A stretch of 64,000 bases of DNA from Porodaedalea pini (GCA_002794775.1 NBAY01000079.1:124001-188000); one strand, 5' to 3'. Shown: positions 11,223 to 23,592, counted from the stretch's first letter. The notes: generated by a model not told the origin, from the sequence alone. Program-made: numbers and translations.

Positions 11223-14200
11223 TCAACCACTCTCGTCGTCGTCGTCTGCGTCGTCTGTGTCCTCTCCTTGCCTGTTCCACCTGTCCCGTACCTGCTTTTT
11301 TGTCAAACGAGCTGGCTTTGGGTCCCAGTAGGCCTTGGGCAACCCTTCTTCCTCCCAGCGCCCACATTGTGCTTGCCATCTGGCAACTTCCAACTCGTGG
11401 TTGGCCTTTACCCGCTGCCATTCCCTATCAATTGCATCATCCAACTCCTTCCTCCTCTGTGTCTCTTTCCTGCGTGCTTCTGCTGCAATGGCCTCCCTCT
11501 CCTTCTCCTCCTTTCTCTCTCTCAGCTGACCTCTGATCTGCTGCGATGTGAAGATCTTGGCCATCCCATCATCACTGATCCGTAAGTTCTGTGTCGTCTT
11601 TGCCTTCTCCTTCTCATTTAGTGCAACCTGTAGCTTCGCGTTATGAAGGCTAGCAAGGACAAGCTGTGCCTGGGCAGCCTCAGCAATGCTCTGATTGATC
11701 TGGATGTGACTGCGTGCCCGGATGAAGTTATCTGTGAGCTCCATAACGTCGTCTTCAGACTCCTTCAGTGTCAACCGTGCCAGAGACTGATTAATTTGTT
11801 CCCAGTTAGGCTCTCCAAGGCTCGGTGGGACCCTCTCTAAGACAGGTTGTGGAATGGACTGCGATGAGATGAGCTTTTCCTTTGACACAAGAAAACTCCC
11901 TGATTTAGACACCGACAGTGATGCACACATTGACCGCATGCATTTCGTGGGTGAAAAGAGTGATGGATCAATGGCAGGATCGATCGCATACTGTGCTGGC
12001 TGTAGATCTGGTGTAATAATACCACTGCCATGAGAACTGCTGTCTGGTTGGTTTGCATGATCCATGGATGACGAAATTGCGCATGGGGCCATAAGGTGTG
12101 TTGATCTGTCAAGATCATAACTTGTAGGCTGCTGATAGTGATAAACTGCCATCACACGACGAACAGGTGTAGAGAGAGGTAGTGGAAAGGAGAACTGGGT
12201 TGACGAAACCTCACTTGGCTTCATCTGTTCTGGTGAGATTACGTTCCGATCAAATGGATGAACTCCAGTGACTCGAAATGCAGCTTTCACTGTCTGTGAA
12301 TCAAAGGCAAGTAAGAATGCCCATCCAAATAGCTCTAGAAAATCCTGTTTGCCAACAGAGCATAGTGTGCGCGATTCAAATTCATCAATTATTCCATGCC
12401 AGATCCGTTTCATCTTTGCGAAACAGACCACATCAAGACCCTGTAGAGCATGCGTACAGTGGGGTGGATACCCAAGGATGACAACATTGTGCTCCACGGT
12501 GTCGTATGCCAAAACTGTTTGACTATTCAAGACTAGCCTTACAACACATGGATCAGATGGCCATTATTCAAATATTAAATTCTAGTCGCTTAGAATTCAC
12601 ATGGCAGAATTACCCCAGATCTCAGAAATTTTAATTAATTCAAAACAATTCATCGCTAACTGGGGGTATTAACCACTGCAAGGCACTAGAATGAAGGTAC
12701 CAAATAGGCAATATAAATCTAGATACATGGCAAGGTCCCCGATCAAATTAAACCAAAAGAAAATATGAAAGTTCAGAAGATGAATAGCTGAAAGTAATAA
12801 ATTATTCTGTTATCATGCATATTGTTGCATGGATATGTCAGCATTCCCACTGAAGTTTATGTAATATTATGGAAGGGAATAACAAGGAATAACAGATGCA
12901 AAACAATGGAAAAGCCTAGATCACATTCACAATGAATCTAGAACTTAGAGGATCTAGGTTTGGATCACTCTCTAAAGGAAATTGGGAAGGATCTAGAAAA
13001 CAAAGAAAGGCTGTGCATAGATTTGATTGGTTCAGTCTAGAACACAGTAGAATTCTGGCTTAAAGTAGGCCAGAAACATATGGAAAGATCTAGTTATGGG
13101 AGCTAGAATATGTTGGAATGTACCAGAACATTTTGGTGGTGGTCTGGAATGATATGTAAAGGTTGAGAAGGTTCTGGAACAAGTATGTCCAGACTTCTAG
13201 ACCTATTTATAGAACACAGAAAATAGTATAAAGGAAGGGCCTCAGAGCTGCTAGCAGAGAGAAGCAGATGGAAAATTCCCCAATAAGACAGACAGCTAAG
13301 TGAATTGTCACCCAAGAGAGATACTCACTGGAGTATTCTAATAAGGTAATTCTCAGCTAACTGACAGCAAACTAACCCTCTATAGCTAGCTAGTGACCAG
13401 GTCCAACCTAATTAGCCAAACTCAAACCTAAGTGTGAAAATCAGCAAGTAGTTGCTTGAGTTAAGGAAATTCAAGTATTCAGTAAAAGAGACTCAGTGAA
13501 AGTCTAAAGTAAAAGCTGGAAATCCTTGGTGGATTACTCAAGATCTTCAAGAAAGGAAATTGGTAAAGTGAATTAGGATATCTTAAACTGCTAACTTTTA
13601 CAGGTTACAATCTATCAGTACAAGAAATCAAAATCCCTAGTAAAATGAACAACTGGGAAAAGTTTTGACTTAACGACTAGTCCATTCAACCCCAGTGGAA
13701 CTGCAATCAACAAGATTCACTATTTGATCTTACTTGCAGTACCAGCAAGACAACGGCTGCTTCAAGGAGTTCAAGAGAGTAATGCGACTTATGGCCATCA
13801 AGAATTAGAACTCGGGTACGTCCTCCAGCCTGTCCTCTTGTATCCGGTTCAAAGTGGTTGACAAACCAATCCAGTGCTATTTCGCTGTCTGTCCAACCAT
13901 TTGGTGATCTCGCAATCCTGTAGTTCATGTTAGTATTTAATCGGAGCTCATGAAGAACTTTGAAACTAACCTTGCATCGGCAATATTGTTCTCCGTCCAC
14001 CTCGACCAGATACTCTGACCCTTGAAAATAACAACCGGCTTCGTATATGTACCATTTCCACAGATGGTGACTATTGCAGTTATGTTTTCACGGTTTCCAC
14101 CACCTCGCTTGTGCTGCATCTGTTTGGTTCGAGCTGTAACAACACATACAACACCGTCATTTGCTGGAGGGAAACCACTTTCATCCATTGCGTATATCTG

Positions 14201-14743
14201 CCCTGGTAAGATGCCCTTCCTTGTGATCTCATTTTCAACAATATCAAACCAGTTGCTGACTGCAGCTGGGTTGAGACAGTCTGCTCGTTGTGTGTCCAGA
14301 TGCGTACTCCAGCAGGTCTTGAGCTCCTTATGATGCCGATCAAGGAACCGTTGAACAAAATTCAAACCAACAGGCTGGTAGTCCTGCCCATGACGAGCCT
14401 CTAAAAGGCAGTTTGCTGCTCGTCGGATGTCGGTATGTGTAAATGGGCAGCTGCGATCAGATGATATATGGATGAGCTTGGTAAGCTGCCTCTCGTCCTC
14501 CTTGGAAAGCTTTTGCTTGGTTGTATTGAATGTCTGAATAGACTGGTGGCCAGCTGCACGGTTTCGCAAAGTCCCAGCTGTAATGCCCTCAAACATCTCT
14601 GCAATTTTTCGAAGGCCTTGACGTTGCTTCATTGGCTTCCTTTGCTCTGCCCGATATGCCTCAACAGCCCTAGCCATGTTTTCCTCCAGTTTTTCTCGCC
14701 CCTTCCTCCTCTGTAAAGTCTTAGATAGGGCATGTCTGACCAT
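11223..14743 (-). CDS. pogo-family DDE transposase
   Basis: The likely start is ATG at 14743 (MVRHALSKTLQRRKG). The N-terminus has a helix-turn-helix region (RKIAEMFEGITAGTLRNRA) and a CENP-B-type DNA-binding region ending LNFVQRFLDRHHKEL. The catalytic core follows: AMDESGF (first Asp), LDGHKSHY (second Asp) and YPPHCTHALQGLDVVCF (third Asp), as in DDD pogo transposases. A short intron (about 13921-13973) joins the first two blocks. A long non-coding gap of about 1.2 kb (about 12511-13740) separates the second and third Asp. The C-terminal part is a long charged region with probable coiled coil (QLRERKEEKEREAIAAEARR) and an acidic tail, ending at 11223. It would cut and paste the surrounding element. 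Confidence 0.88.
12531..13706 (-). other. Long intron-like AT-rich gap inside the transposase
   Basis: This stretch has no long open frame. It lies between the exon ending in the second catalytic Asp region and the exon carrying the third. A GT donor (GTAAGATC, near 13737 on the minus strand) and an AG acceptor near 12513 would let it be removed. It is AT-rich and unusually dense in CTAG, AGATCTAG and TCTAGA words. Other introns in this window are about 45-80 nt, so a 1.2-kb intron is exceptional. It may be an old inserted element, but no terminal repeats were identified. Confidence 0.5.
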
Positions 14744-15220
14744 TAGAGTTATGCTGAGTAGAAAGGATGAAGGATGATGAGCGTAAAGTGAGAAAAAAGG
14801 TGAGATTTTAGCGACATGAAGCGACATGAAGCGAGACGAAGGTTTAGATTATGTAAGCAACACACCTTTGGCTGTCACGCTTTGAGCCCTCATTAAAGTC
14901 TTTGGCCTCTATAATTTTAAATACATCATTATCCACTAAAAAAATTAACATATATGCAGAATAGATGCTACAGAATCAGACTGTGTGCTCCATAGGTGAA
15001 TTGACTGATGAATATTTGTACAGGAAATTTTGCACAATGCATGTCATGCAAACTTCTCGCAAATTTGGTCACTTTTGGATTTATTTTAAATCAACCCCTG
15101 GGCCGATTTTACTGAAAATTTGCAGGCACATAGCTTCAATATGTTCAAATCATATTTAATTTTTATAAGGGTATAAGTGTGGAAGAACCGGAGATAATAT
15201 GCAGTGTTCAAAGGAACAGT

Positions 15221-15247
15221 GGTGTTTAAAGGACACGTGAATGTCTG
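15221..15247. repeat. Right terminal inverted repeat of the pogo-like element
   Basis: GGTGTTTAAAGG followed by ACACGTGAATGTCTG is the reverse complement of the left repeat at 10985-11011, with one or two mismatches, and is followed by the TA duplication at 15248. Confidence 0.88.
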
Positions 15248-15252
15248 TATCA

Positions 15253-17483
15253 ATGGCCCCGCCTCCCAATGTGAAGCCAGCGAGCCTTCACAGAATCAAA
15301 TTGCTTAGGGCCCTAGGCAACATCAAGGACCCGACTAAATGCGACGAGTGTAAATACGAACTCCCTTATCACAGTCGCTAGTGTGTCTCTGGCGCGGCGA
15401 AGCTCTGCGAAAAATGCGGACGCGACTCGACATATAACCACGATTCAACTGTATGCGACTACTCAGCGGGTAACATCGCCAAGTGGTCACCCGACACTGC
15501 AGCAGATAACCATGCCGCTGCCCTTCGTAAACAGGGAGACCTCCCTCCCACTCCAGATATTCCATCCCAGACTTCCCTCAAACAATCCCCATCCGAGGAT
15601 GAACACCAAGGACGTGACGCCCCAAATAACCCCACTACAATCGGCCATATCCCCGACGACAAGGACGCCATGGACACCGACGACGACTTGTATGTGGACA
15701 ACCAACCCCCTCAACTCGATAATCACCCCATTGATATCGATGATGAGGATCTGGCTATCGCTGAGAAAGTCAACGAGAAATCCTTCCAACTTGCCGAAGA
15801 GACTGTCCGCGGTCTCCGCGACATTATCAATCAAGATTCCTGGAAGTCGGAGACTCCCTTTTACAAGGATCCCGCTATGATGGGTCGCTATATGGCCAGC
15901 ATCGCCTCTTCCCTTTGTTTTTGGATCAACCGTTCTAACACGTTTGACACTGAGACTGAATGCAAGAATTATGCTAACACATCTTTCAACCAATTCCAGA
16001 CTTCCTTCAAGATCTACACCCCTTACTGTAAAAACGTTTTCGACAATACTTATCGCAGCCCTCAGGACATACACAATGAACACATTTCCGATGAACTCAC
16101 AAATATGTCTCGCTCTATTTCTTCCCTTGTATCTATGGTATTGTCCATATCAGAGAAAACTAACAAACTCGAAAAACAGGTGCAAAACACTAAACCCAAA
16201 GTATCCTTCCCTACTAACGCTCCCACAGACCATAAATATTTACTGGAACCACTTGGTGCCCATTTCACTGACCCATGTTTTCCCCCTCCCCCTCCGGTAA
16301 TCAAACAACGTGTGCCCGCCCCCAAAGGTGGACGCACTGATTACACCGCAGCTATGGCCAAAACCCGTATTCCAGGCTCTGGCTATCAAATGGACACCCA
16401 AGGAACTATCCATGCGCCAGATGGCTACATGCATTCCAAACACAACGCTCCGTGTCCCGGTCTATCTACCACCATATATCCACCACCCATCCAGTCAGTC
16501 GGCATGGACAAAGACGGTTACACCACAGTTATGTACGCTAGGGTGGCCCAGAAAAAGCCCAAACAAGTTCCCACCAAAGTTACGAAGACCACTGCAGACC
16601 ACCCTGATGGGGAGGTCATTACTATGCCCATGAACTGTGCTAACGGCTCGGTTAATACGCACATCTGTAACATCAAACGTGTCTATTTTTCTCTTCCAGA
16701 TAACCTCGCTATTCGCCCCCTTCCCAATTCCATAAAGAACACCATTTGTACTGGCCTTAAAGGCTCTACTGACTTTAAACATCTCGTCATTCTTAATGTT
16801 GAGTACACTTCTAACAGCAACCTTTGCATTTCCTTTACTAACATCTGCCCCGATTTCAACTCTTCTTTCCCTTCTCTTGTGTCACTCCTTAAGCACGTCA
16901 TTAACATCAATGGTGCACAAGTATTTACACCCTCCCCGCAGTTCAAACTTGTCTTACCAGCTGTGCTGGTATTCAATAAGGACACCAACACTCTTTATAC
17001 CAAACGCGACTTAATGGACAAACTGTCATCCCTCTCTCAGTTCGCCAACCAGGAATTCCTCTACCCCCCTCATTTTATGGCATCAATCAAACGTCTAAAC
17101 ACCTTGGACTATTGCAATGTCTCTATTATTCTAAAAGACACTAACCGCTTAGCATTTGACCACTTTTTCCTCCACAATAACCACAACCTCCCAGTCTTTG
17201 GTGTTATCCAACACCTCAAAGAGATGTGGGCCTAACCAACCATCTCTCAATGTGACAATTGCCACCGCTTGGGACACCCTTCAACTAAATGCTGCTCAGT
17301 AGCACATTGCGCCATCTGTTCTGAGCCGCACCGAACCGCAGTCCATGTAGCTAGGTGTGCTCCTTGCACTGCCGCTAATAACCTCGCATGCCAACATTTT
17401 GCGCACTGCATCAACTGCCAAGGCGACCATAATGCCAGGTCCTCCGCCTGCCCAGCACATCAAAATTACCGACCTCCTTTCTA
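15253..17483 (+). pseudogene. LINE-A ORF1 (Gag-like, zinc knuckles), two in-frame stops
   Basis: The frame begins ATGGCCCCGCC at 15253. It contains an N-terminal Cys-rich block (KCDECKYELPYHSR, then CVSGAAKLCEKCGRDSTYNH), an RNA-binding-like middle (QRVPAPKGGRTDYTAAMAKT) and C-terminal zinc knuckles (CDNCHRLGHPSTKC, CAICSEPHRTAVHVARC, CINCQGDHNARSSAC). A TAG at 15379-15381 stands where LINE-B ORF1 has Gln. A TAA at 17233-17235 stands where LINE-B has Cys. Otherwise the frame runs through to PPF and the stop at 17483. The protein would bind the LINE RNA. Confidence 0.88.
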
Positions 17484-17484
17484 A

Positions 17485-20400
17485 ATGATTACATCACTTT
17501 CTATTCTTTCTTTGAACATCTGTCGTTCCGAACCTACTTCTGACCTGCTTTTCAAGTCTCTCTTTCACCGGGGCAGCTTATGTCCTGACATTATTTGTTT
17601 GCAGGAGATTCCTACTGTTTTCACCATTATCCTGTCTAAATCATCCCCATCAGGAGAGCTACAATACGTTACTCGTAACTCAGATCCTTTCATTTGCGTA
17701 CTCCCCCCTTCATCCCTTTCTATCTGACCCAGCTGTGCAACTTTCATTCACCCACGCATTGCCCATCTTTTTAACTCTCACCCTCATTTATCCCGACCCG
17801 TATGCCAAGTCACCATTAGCATCGACTGTGGCTCTTCCTTACCACCTGTTTATGTTTGGAACATCTACAATTCTCCCTCCACCCATCCTTTCGAAGACCC
17901 TTTTCCCAATCCCTCACAGTCTGACACACATATTTTTGTTGGTGATTTCAACAGACATTCCACCCTTTGGTCTGACATTCATCATTCTCAATATTTCCCC
18001 CTTTTTGAACCTTTCTTACATTGGCTCGACCAGTCTTCCTTAATAGTCGCCAACCCCCCAAACCCGCCCACCTTTTTGTATCATCAGGGATCTTCCACCC
18101 TGGACCTTGCAATAAGCTCTTCCGACATCTCCCCTTTTATCAGTCAATCTCTCCTTATCGGCGATCCCTCTTTTAAATTCCATTCTGACCACCTCCCCCT
18201 TACTTTCAACATACCCATTTCATTCACTCCTCCACCAGACACTCACCCACTCCGCTTAGTTCGCAAACAAGACCTTCCTTCTCTTATTACCGAATTTCAT
18301 GAATCGCATCTGTTTTCATTTGACGCTTCTGATATTTCCCTCCCTTCTCACCTTGACACTAAACTACAATCCTTTTACACCACATTTTCTTCCTTTACTT
18401 CTTGCTTTCTGCAAAAGCACAAACCCCGAACCTATTTCGGACCCCATTCTTGGTGGACTGAGTAGTGCAATCATGATTACCAAGCACACCACAACAACCC
18501 GTTGCCAGACAGCCTTGCCCGGCTTCACAAAACCCTCGCTGCAGCCAAATCCTCTTTCTTCAGCAACTTACTCCATTGATCTGACCACTCATCGATCTGG
18601 AAATGCCAATACCTCAGCTTGGCACATCACCGCCATCCTATCGGTGCCCTCAAACTCCCCTCCGGGGGTTACACCCTCAACGAGAGCAAGAAATCTGACC
18701 TCTTCTGCTCAACTTTCTTCTCGGCACTACCACCTGGTTATCACAATCAGTACTTGCTCCCTCCTTTAGCCGGCATCAAGCCAGTCTCTGTTGATGAAAT
18801 GCTCCAGGCCTTAAAGGGCACCAATGATTTAACTGCCCCAGGCAGAAATTCTTTCACTTATTTTCATCTTAAACTTTTCATTGAATTTGAACCTCGCTTC
18901 TTTTCTCAAATATTTTCATATTGCCTTTCTTTCAGCTATTTTCCCCTGACATTCAAACATTCTATTGTCACGTTCATTCCCAAACCAAAGCGTTCTGACT
19001 TCTCACTCCCTCGTTCCTTTCACCCCATCGCCCTCGTGGACACTATGTGGAAATTATTCGAGTGAATTCTCTTTAATTGCCTTCAAGTTATTTTCGAACA
19101 ACGCTCCCTTATTCCCTCTTCACAACATGGCTGTCGGAAAGCGCTATCTGTGCTAACCACCTGCTATGAACTTTTACATCTAAATAATCACAAACCATTT
19201 ATTTCTTCCCCTTTCTCTGGCGCTCCTGGCCTTGGCCCTGAGGAACCCAGACATTGTCGCTTGTTGACCTCCATGGTCACAATCAACATACAAGGTTTTT
19301 TTGACAACATTTCTCACCCATTACTTATTGACCGTTTAACCCTATCAAACATCCACCCTAATCTCATTAATTGCATCTCTCATTGGATGCGCGACCACCC
19401 TATTTCTTTACATTTCAACCAATATTTTTCTGACACTTTCACCAAACCCAACTGGGGCGTCCCCCCTTTCTCCCCTCACTTCTATCTTCGCAGCCGCCCC
19501 GGCTATCGAGGCTTATTACAAATGTTTTCTTTATAATCGCCCCCTTCTTGCTTACATGGACGATCACCTCCTTTCTGCACGCTCTCTGAGCATGCGCACC
19601 AACCTCATTCATTTATGCAACCAGTTTTGTTTCCTTTCTATACAATTTTCACAACTGGGCCTTTCTATTGACCCAGATTCCATCGAACTTATCCACTTCA
19701 CTCCGAGTACCACCCCCTATTCTTCTTATACAACACAACCAGAACATCAACCATCTCTCATCCTGTCTCCTTCTCAAACTATTCCTCCCCAGTCACACAT
19801 TACATGGCTGGGTGTTATTTTTCATCATCATTTACGCCCTCATTTACACCTTCATTCTCAGGCCAATAAAGCCCTATCCACTCTTTCTCAACATTCCTTT
19901 TTATTTCAATCTTCACATGGCGCATATCTCGAATACGCCCGTCTTCTCTATTTCAATCTTATCCGCTCTGTCGCCGTCTATGGCACTCAGCTTTTCCCTG
20001 ATTCTTCTTCAATCAATCCTATTTTATCACTGGTGCAACATCGTGCCCTTTCTCTTATGTTATCCCACAACATCAACAAAGACGCTGCAGGTTCTCTACT
20101 TTCAATCCCACCCATTGATCTTTTTGTCCAATACCAATCTAAATACTTCATAACTTCTTACATCTCATCATCCCGCCCTTCACTTCCCCCCTCAGTGGAT
20201 ATTCGCAATTTACTTCCAGCTAATACCATCATTCCCAATTCCAATCTTTACCCTATCATTCCACCTATTCATTCGCATCTTTCTCTTGTACCACTTACTT
20301 CCCGTAGACATAGTTCTTTGACCAAACAGTCATTTCTTCAACTTTTCAACCACCCCCCTCCTTTCCAATATTTTCTATTCACAGATGGCTCTGTCATTGA

Positions 20401-21295
20401 ACAGGACAGCATCCCCACTGGTGGCCACGGGTATTCCATCATGCATAACCAACGCAAACTTGTATCCTTCGCCTCAGACGTGCATACTCAGAGTAACGTC
20501 CTCTACGAGGAGCAACAAGCCCTCATCACTGGTCTAGCACATTTCTCATCCTTGCTAGCATATCATGCCCACCCAACCCATCTTTGTGTTATTACCGACT
20601 CAGCCAATTGCGCGTGTCTTATCTTCTCAGAGGACCCCCTTCACACAGCCTTCATCATGGCCGTTCACAGACTTTGCAGTATATTCTTATCTACGCATCA
20701 CGAGGCTTCCACCATCTCAGTACAGTGGGTGCCCTCCCATATGGGATTGCCTGGCAATTTGCGAGCAGACCAGCTCGCAGCCCAAGCCTCACACGCACAG
20801 CGCAAAAGCCTTGCGCCCAATACTTTGCCTAACTTACACACGCAATATTCCGCCAACCTTTTGGCCCAATGGTGGAACTGTGTCCTAAACCTCTGACATC
20901 ATCGCAGCGTTACTACCACGCCTTTTATCTTACATCCTCGACGTCAATTACGTCCTTTTCTGCAGCTTAACCCTGAGAAGTGTATCCCCTGCAATCTCCA
21001 GTCAAAAGCGGTCGGGATCCTCCTCAACACACATGACATGCATGACCGAAACCTGCCAAGCCGGTGCCCAGACCCACTCTGTATCAAACATGACGTCCAT
21101 CATATTCTTAACATATGCCCCTTCTTTTCACAAATTCATCATCAATTCTTCCACAAGACACCTCTCCCACTTTTGTTTTCAAATTGGTTCGCACCATCTA
21201 ATTTTATGCTCCTTATCCAATTCGCCTACTTTTCGTTTCATTGCCCACCTGATGCGATGCCTTATTATTCAGACCTCCCACCAGACCTCATATAA
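17485..21295 (+). pseudogene. LINE-A ORF2 (AP endonuclease, reverse transcriptase, RNase H), multiply broken
   Basis: Compared with the almost intact LINE-B ORF2, this copy has several stops and some frame disruption. Recognisable parts in order are: endonuclease start (LSILSLNICRSEP, PDIICLQEIP, IFVGDFNRHSTLWSD, FHSDHLPLTFNI); reverse transcriptase (VTFIPKPKRSDF, VTINIQGFFDNISH, LLAYMDDHLLSARSLSM); RNase H (FLFTDGSVIEQD, VQWVPSHMGLPGN); and a C-terminal Cys/His motif (CPDPLCIKHDVHHILNICP). Stops occur among others after LSI (about 17725), after WTE (18463), after LWKLFE (19063) and after VLNL (20894). Confidence 0.88.
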
Positions 21296-21437
21296 AACGA
21301 AAATCTAACTTCACTTAACAATCACCTTTCACATTTACGTAGTCACGCATTTGGACACCACAAAAGTTTCTTTTCTTCCTTTCTCCCCTTTGTTTTCGTT
21401 GTAGTGTATGTAGTGCAGAGCAGTGCAATATTACAAA

Positions 21438-21451
21438 GTCATACGCACGTG
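21438..21451. repeat. LINE-A 3' target duplication abutting an E-box
   Basis: GTCATACGCAC (21438-21448) is the second copy of the LINE-A target duplication. Its last three bases join the following GTG to form CACGTG at 21446-21451, followed by ATGCA. The uninterrupted site before insertion therefore held a CACGTG E-box 117 bp upstream of the DUF4336 start codon. Confidence 0.85.
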
Positions 21452-21520
21452 ATGCAGTTAGATCACGGGACTCCAGCAATTCATTCTTTTCATACACTGA
21501 TACAGTACAGGAACGACACA

Positions 21521-23149
21521 CTAGAAAACCAAGGAGCTGATATCTGCATCCGAGTCAGGCATCTCATCATCTTGTTGCGATGCTATGTCTCGTAAAGTCA
21601 TTAAAATTCGCCCTCCAAGGACGCATGGAATGGCGACGGACATCGTAATCCCTTCGTTGTTGGGCGTTCCATCGGGTAGCCCCTTCCAGAGCGCAATGTT
21701 CACGCATCCAGAAAGCAGAATACTATACGAGGGAGAACAAGATAGACCGAGGATTATCGTCTGGCTTTTGCGGGGACGAATGTGAATGCGCACCTGATAA
21801 AGTATACGACCTGATCGCGTACGAGAATGCGATACAAACTGTATCGCCTGTAAGCGCTGGGCCCTCTGGCGATGGTGCGATACGACATTGCTTTGTACAG
21901 TGTCATACACAGCAGGATGAACTCGAAGATCAGCGTAGGGATCCTGTGAACAGAAGAAGGGACTTCATATCCAGCTCGATGTAGTGAATCGCATGTACAA
22001 ACCAGAATGTGCTGTTCCAGCTCGGAGCGATGGTTCCACACGCGCGGAGGGAGTGCCAGGTGAAATCTACGATCTCAATTGTAAACCGCTTGAATGAGGC
22101 GTTGACCGGCATACCTACCATTGAACTTGCGATCATACCCAATCAACATCCCCATCATCGCCATACTCTGGGCGAGATATAGCGAACCAAGAAATACCGT
22201 TGCGACTCTGGCTAAAATGACACGCACGCATATGAGACCATATCCAAGGGAAAACCGCAAGAAACTAACTTCGCTCGAAAAGCGCGTGGACGCGGATGGC
22301 CATAATGGCTTCATATGAAAGGTGAATGTAACAGAAAAAATCAAAGAAAAGGAGATTTTACCGTCAGCGAGCAATATCATTGACCAGCCTGAAGAATAAC
22401 ATGTTCACTTGGAATAAAAGCCTATTATTGGCTCCGACTTACCAGACCAAGCACCAAATTCGACGACCCGCTTGCCTGAATAGTCCATTCATTGCTTAGA
22501 ACAGTTCCATAAGATGGGACTTACATCTTATGGAAATGTCAGAGAGCGATAGGATCTCTAGGACAAACGCGGTACACACAGATCATCGGAAAAGGTTTGG
22601 AGCATGTCCCCTATAACGTACACGTCAAGACCTCTGCTTCCTTACGAGGTTTTCGGGATGCACTCACCACAAAGGTAGATCGCAACTACTAGCAGGCCAT
22701 AGTATCGATTCTAGCTTGAGGGTTCAATGTCCGATATGAGCCGGAAGAATATGAGGGCACGCACTAGGAAGTAAATCAGCTGTACGAGCGTAAATGATCG
22801 ACCCTACGAGTATAGGCATATATTAGTGGGAAAGAGTGGGCTATGAATATGAAATCTGACGCCCATCACGAACGATACGCACCCAGAAATGCTGGATCTG
22901 CGAATGCAATGTATAAGTTCGCTGCAGTACAGCGCTGAGAAGACAAAGAACTTGAGAGGGTCCTTGCCTCCTTGTCCATTGTAATCACTTCGAGCGGTGA
23001 TAGTGGCGTAAGCAAAGGGGGAAATGCCCTATGACAAGACCTTGCCTACCGATATCGTACACGACGAGTGTAATCGCGGCGACGCCAGCGTACCGTTGGG
23101 CAGACACATCCACAATCGCCGAGAGAGAGACGCTCATCGGACTGGACAT
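21521..23149 (-). CDS. DUF6533-like seven-helix membrane protein B
   Basis: The start is ATG at 23149 (MSSPMSVSLSAIVDVS). Exon 1 ends in a helix AAITLVVYDI. Then come VITMDKE, a 15-nt micro-exon IQHFW (about 22876-22890) and GRSFTLVQLIYFL. This is the same exon plan as paralogue A (LVTMDVE, IKHFW, RKRFTVVQLIYFL). The intron after VITMDKE appears to use a GC donor. Later exons give RIPTLIFEFILLCMTLYK, YRILVRDQVVYFI, VNIALWKGLPD and VAIPCVLGGRILMTLRDI, ending TAG at 21521. It is a membrane protein of unknown function. It lies divergent to the RING gene with 443 bp between the start codons. Confidence 0.75.
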
Positions 23150-23592
23150 TAATAGCGCACGCTAAGGGTCCATGAGAGGGAGGAAGTAGCGCAGCAATCC
23201 AGGGCTGGCGCCTTTTAACCTGCACTATTGATATCTCCCATCTGTCGGAGACTGAAAAGACGTCCCCTGCCAGTGATTGACAAGTCATAGTCGAGCCTTG
23301 GTGATCGTATCACACATATATCACTTCTGCACCTTGTCATATCGCTGGATCTCGGGCTTAGAAGAGAGCGGTTTGGAGCATGCCTTAGGGTGGCCGCAGC
23401 CTTCGACACTAGAGAAAAGGATTCAGATCCGTCAGTGATTTTCCCTGCTCGGGTGTATGGGGAGCCATTGGGGATCGCAGACAGATGGCCAATAAAGGTC
23501 ACGTGCTTGTCAGTTATTTCTCACGGTCATTGTGGAAACGCGTGCTGGACGTGCTGCCATCCTCATCGACGCGCTCTTAGCTGCTGCATCCA
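23150..23592. promoter_or_regulatory. Shared divergent promoter region of membrane protein B and the C2H2-RING gene
   Basis: These 443 bp separate two start codons that point away from each other. No long frame is convincing here. A CACGTG occurs near 23500 (GGTCACGTGCTTG), about 90 bp upstream of the RING gene start. Assignment as a shared promoter follows from gene orientation only. Confidence 0.4.

Larger units (their letters stand above)
10985..15247 (-). mobile_element. Autonomous pogo/Fot1-like DNA transposon, 4,263 bp
   Basis: Terminal inverted repeats of about 27 bp begin CAGACATTCACG at 10985 and end CGTGAATGTCTG at 15247. One C/T mismatch interrupts the shared core (CACGYGTCCTTTAAACAC). 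TA duplications flank it at 10983-10984 and 15248-15249. The element carries a transposase gene on the minus strand. It landed in the 5' UTR of LINE-A, and removing it restores a UTR that aligns with LINE-B. The transposase has no stop codons in its domains, so the element is younger than the LINE around it. Confidence 0.92.
10918..21437 (+). mobile_element. LINE-A, Tad-like non-LTR retrotransposon (degenerate, split by a pogo-like element)
   Basis: The ends are fixed by the 11-bp target duplication at 10907-10917 and 21438-21448. The 5' UTR (10918-10982) reads TTACCACCATCATCC...CGTGGGAAA and aligns with the 5' UTR of LINE-B. The 3' tail GCAATATTACAAA matches LINE-B's tail. With the pogo-like insertion and one TA removed, the element is about 6,255 bp, close to LINE-B (about 6,283 bp), so it was inserted at full length. 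It encodes ORF1 with zinc knuckles and ORF2 with endonuclease, reverse transcriptase and RNase H. Both ORFs contain stop codons, so the copy is dead. RNase H plus an AP-type endonuclease suggests the Tad1/I group. Confidence 0.92.

Noticed and set aside
12531..13706. Separate gene within the pogo-like element
   Set aside because: There is no open frame of meaningful length and no protein-like composition. It fits an intron or an eroded insertion better.
15487..16083. Long antisense open frame over LINE-A ORF1
   Set aside because: It is a shadow of the ORF1 coding frame, with no motif and no homologue-like feature.
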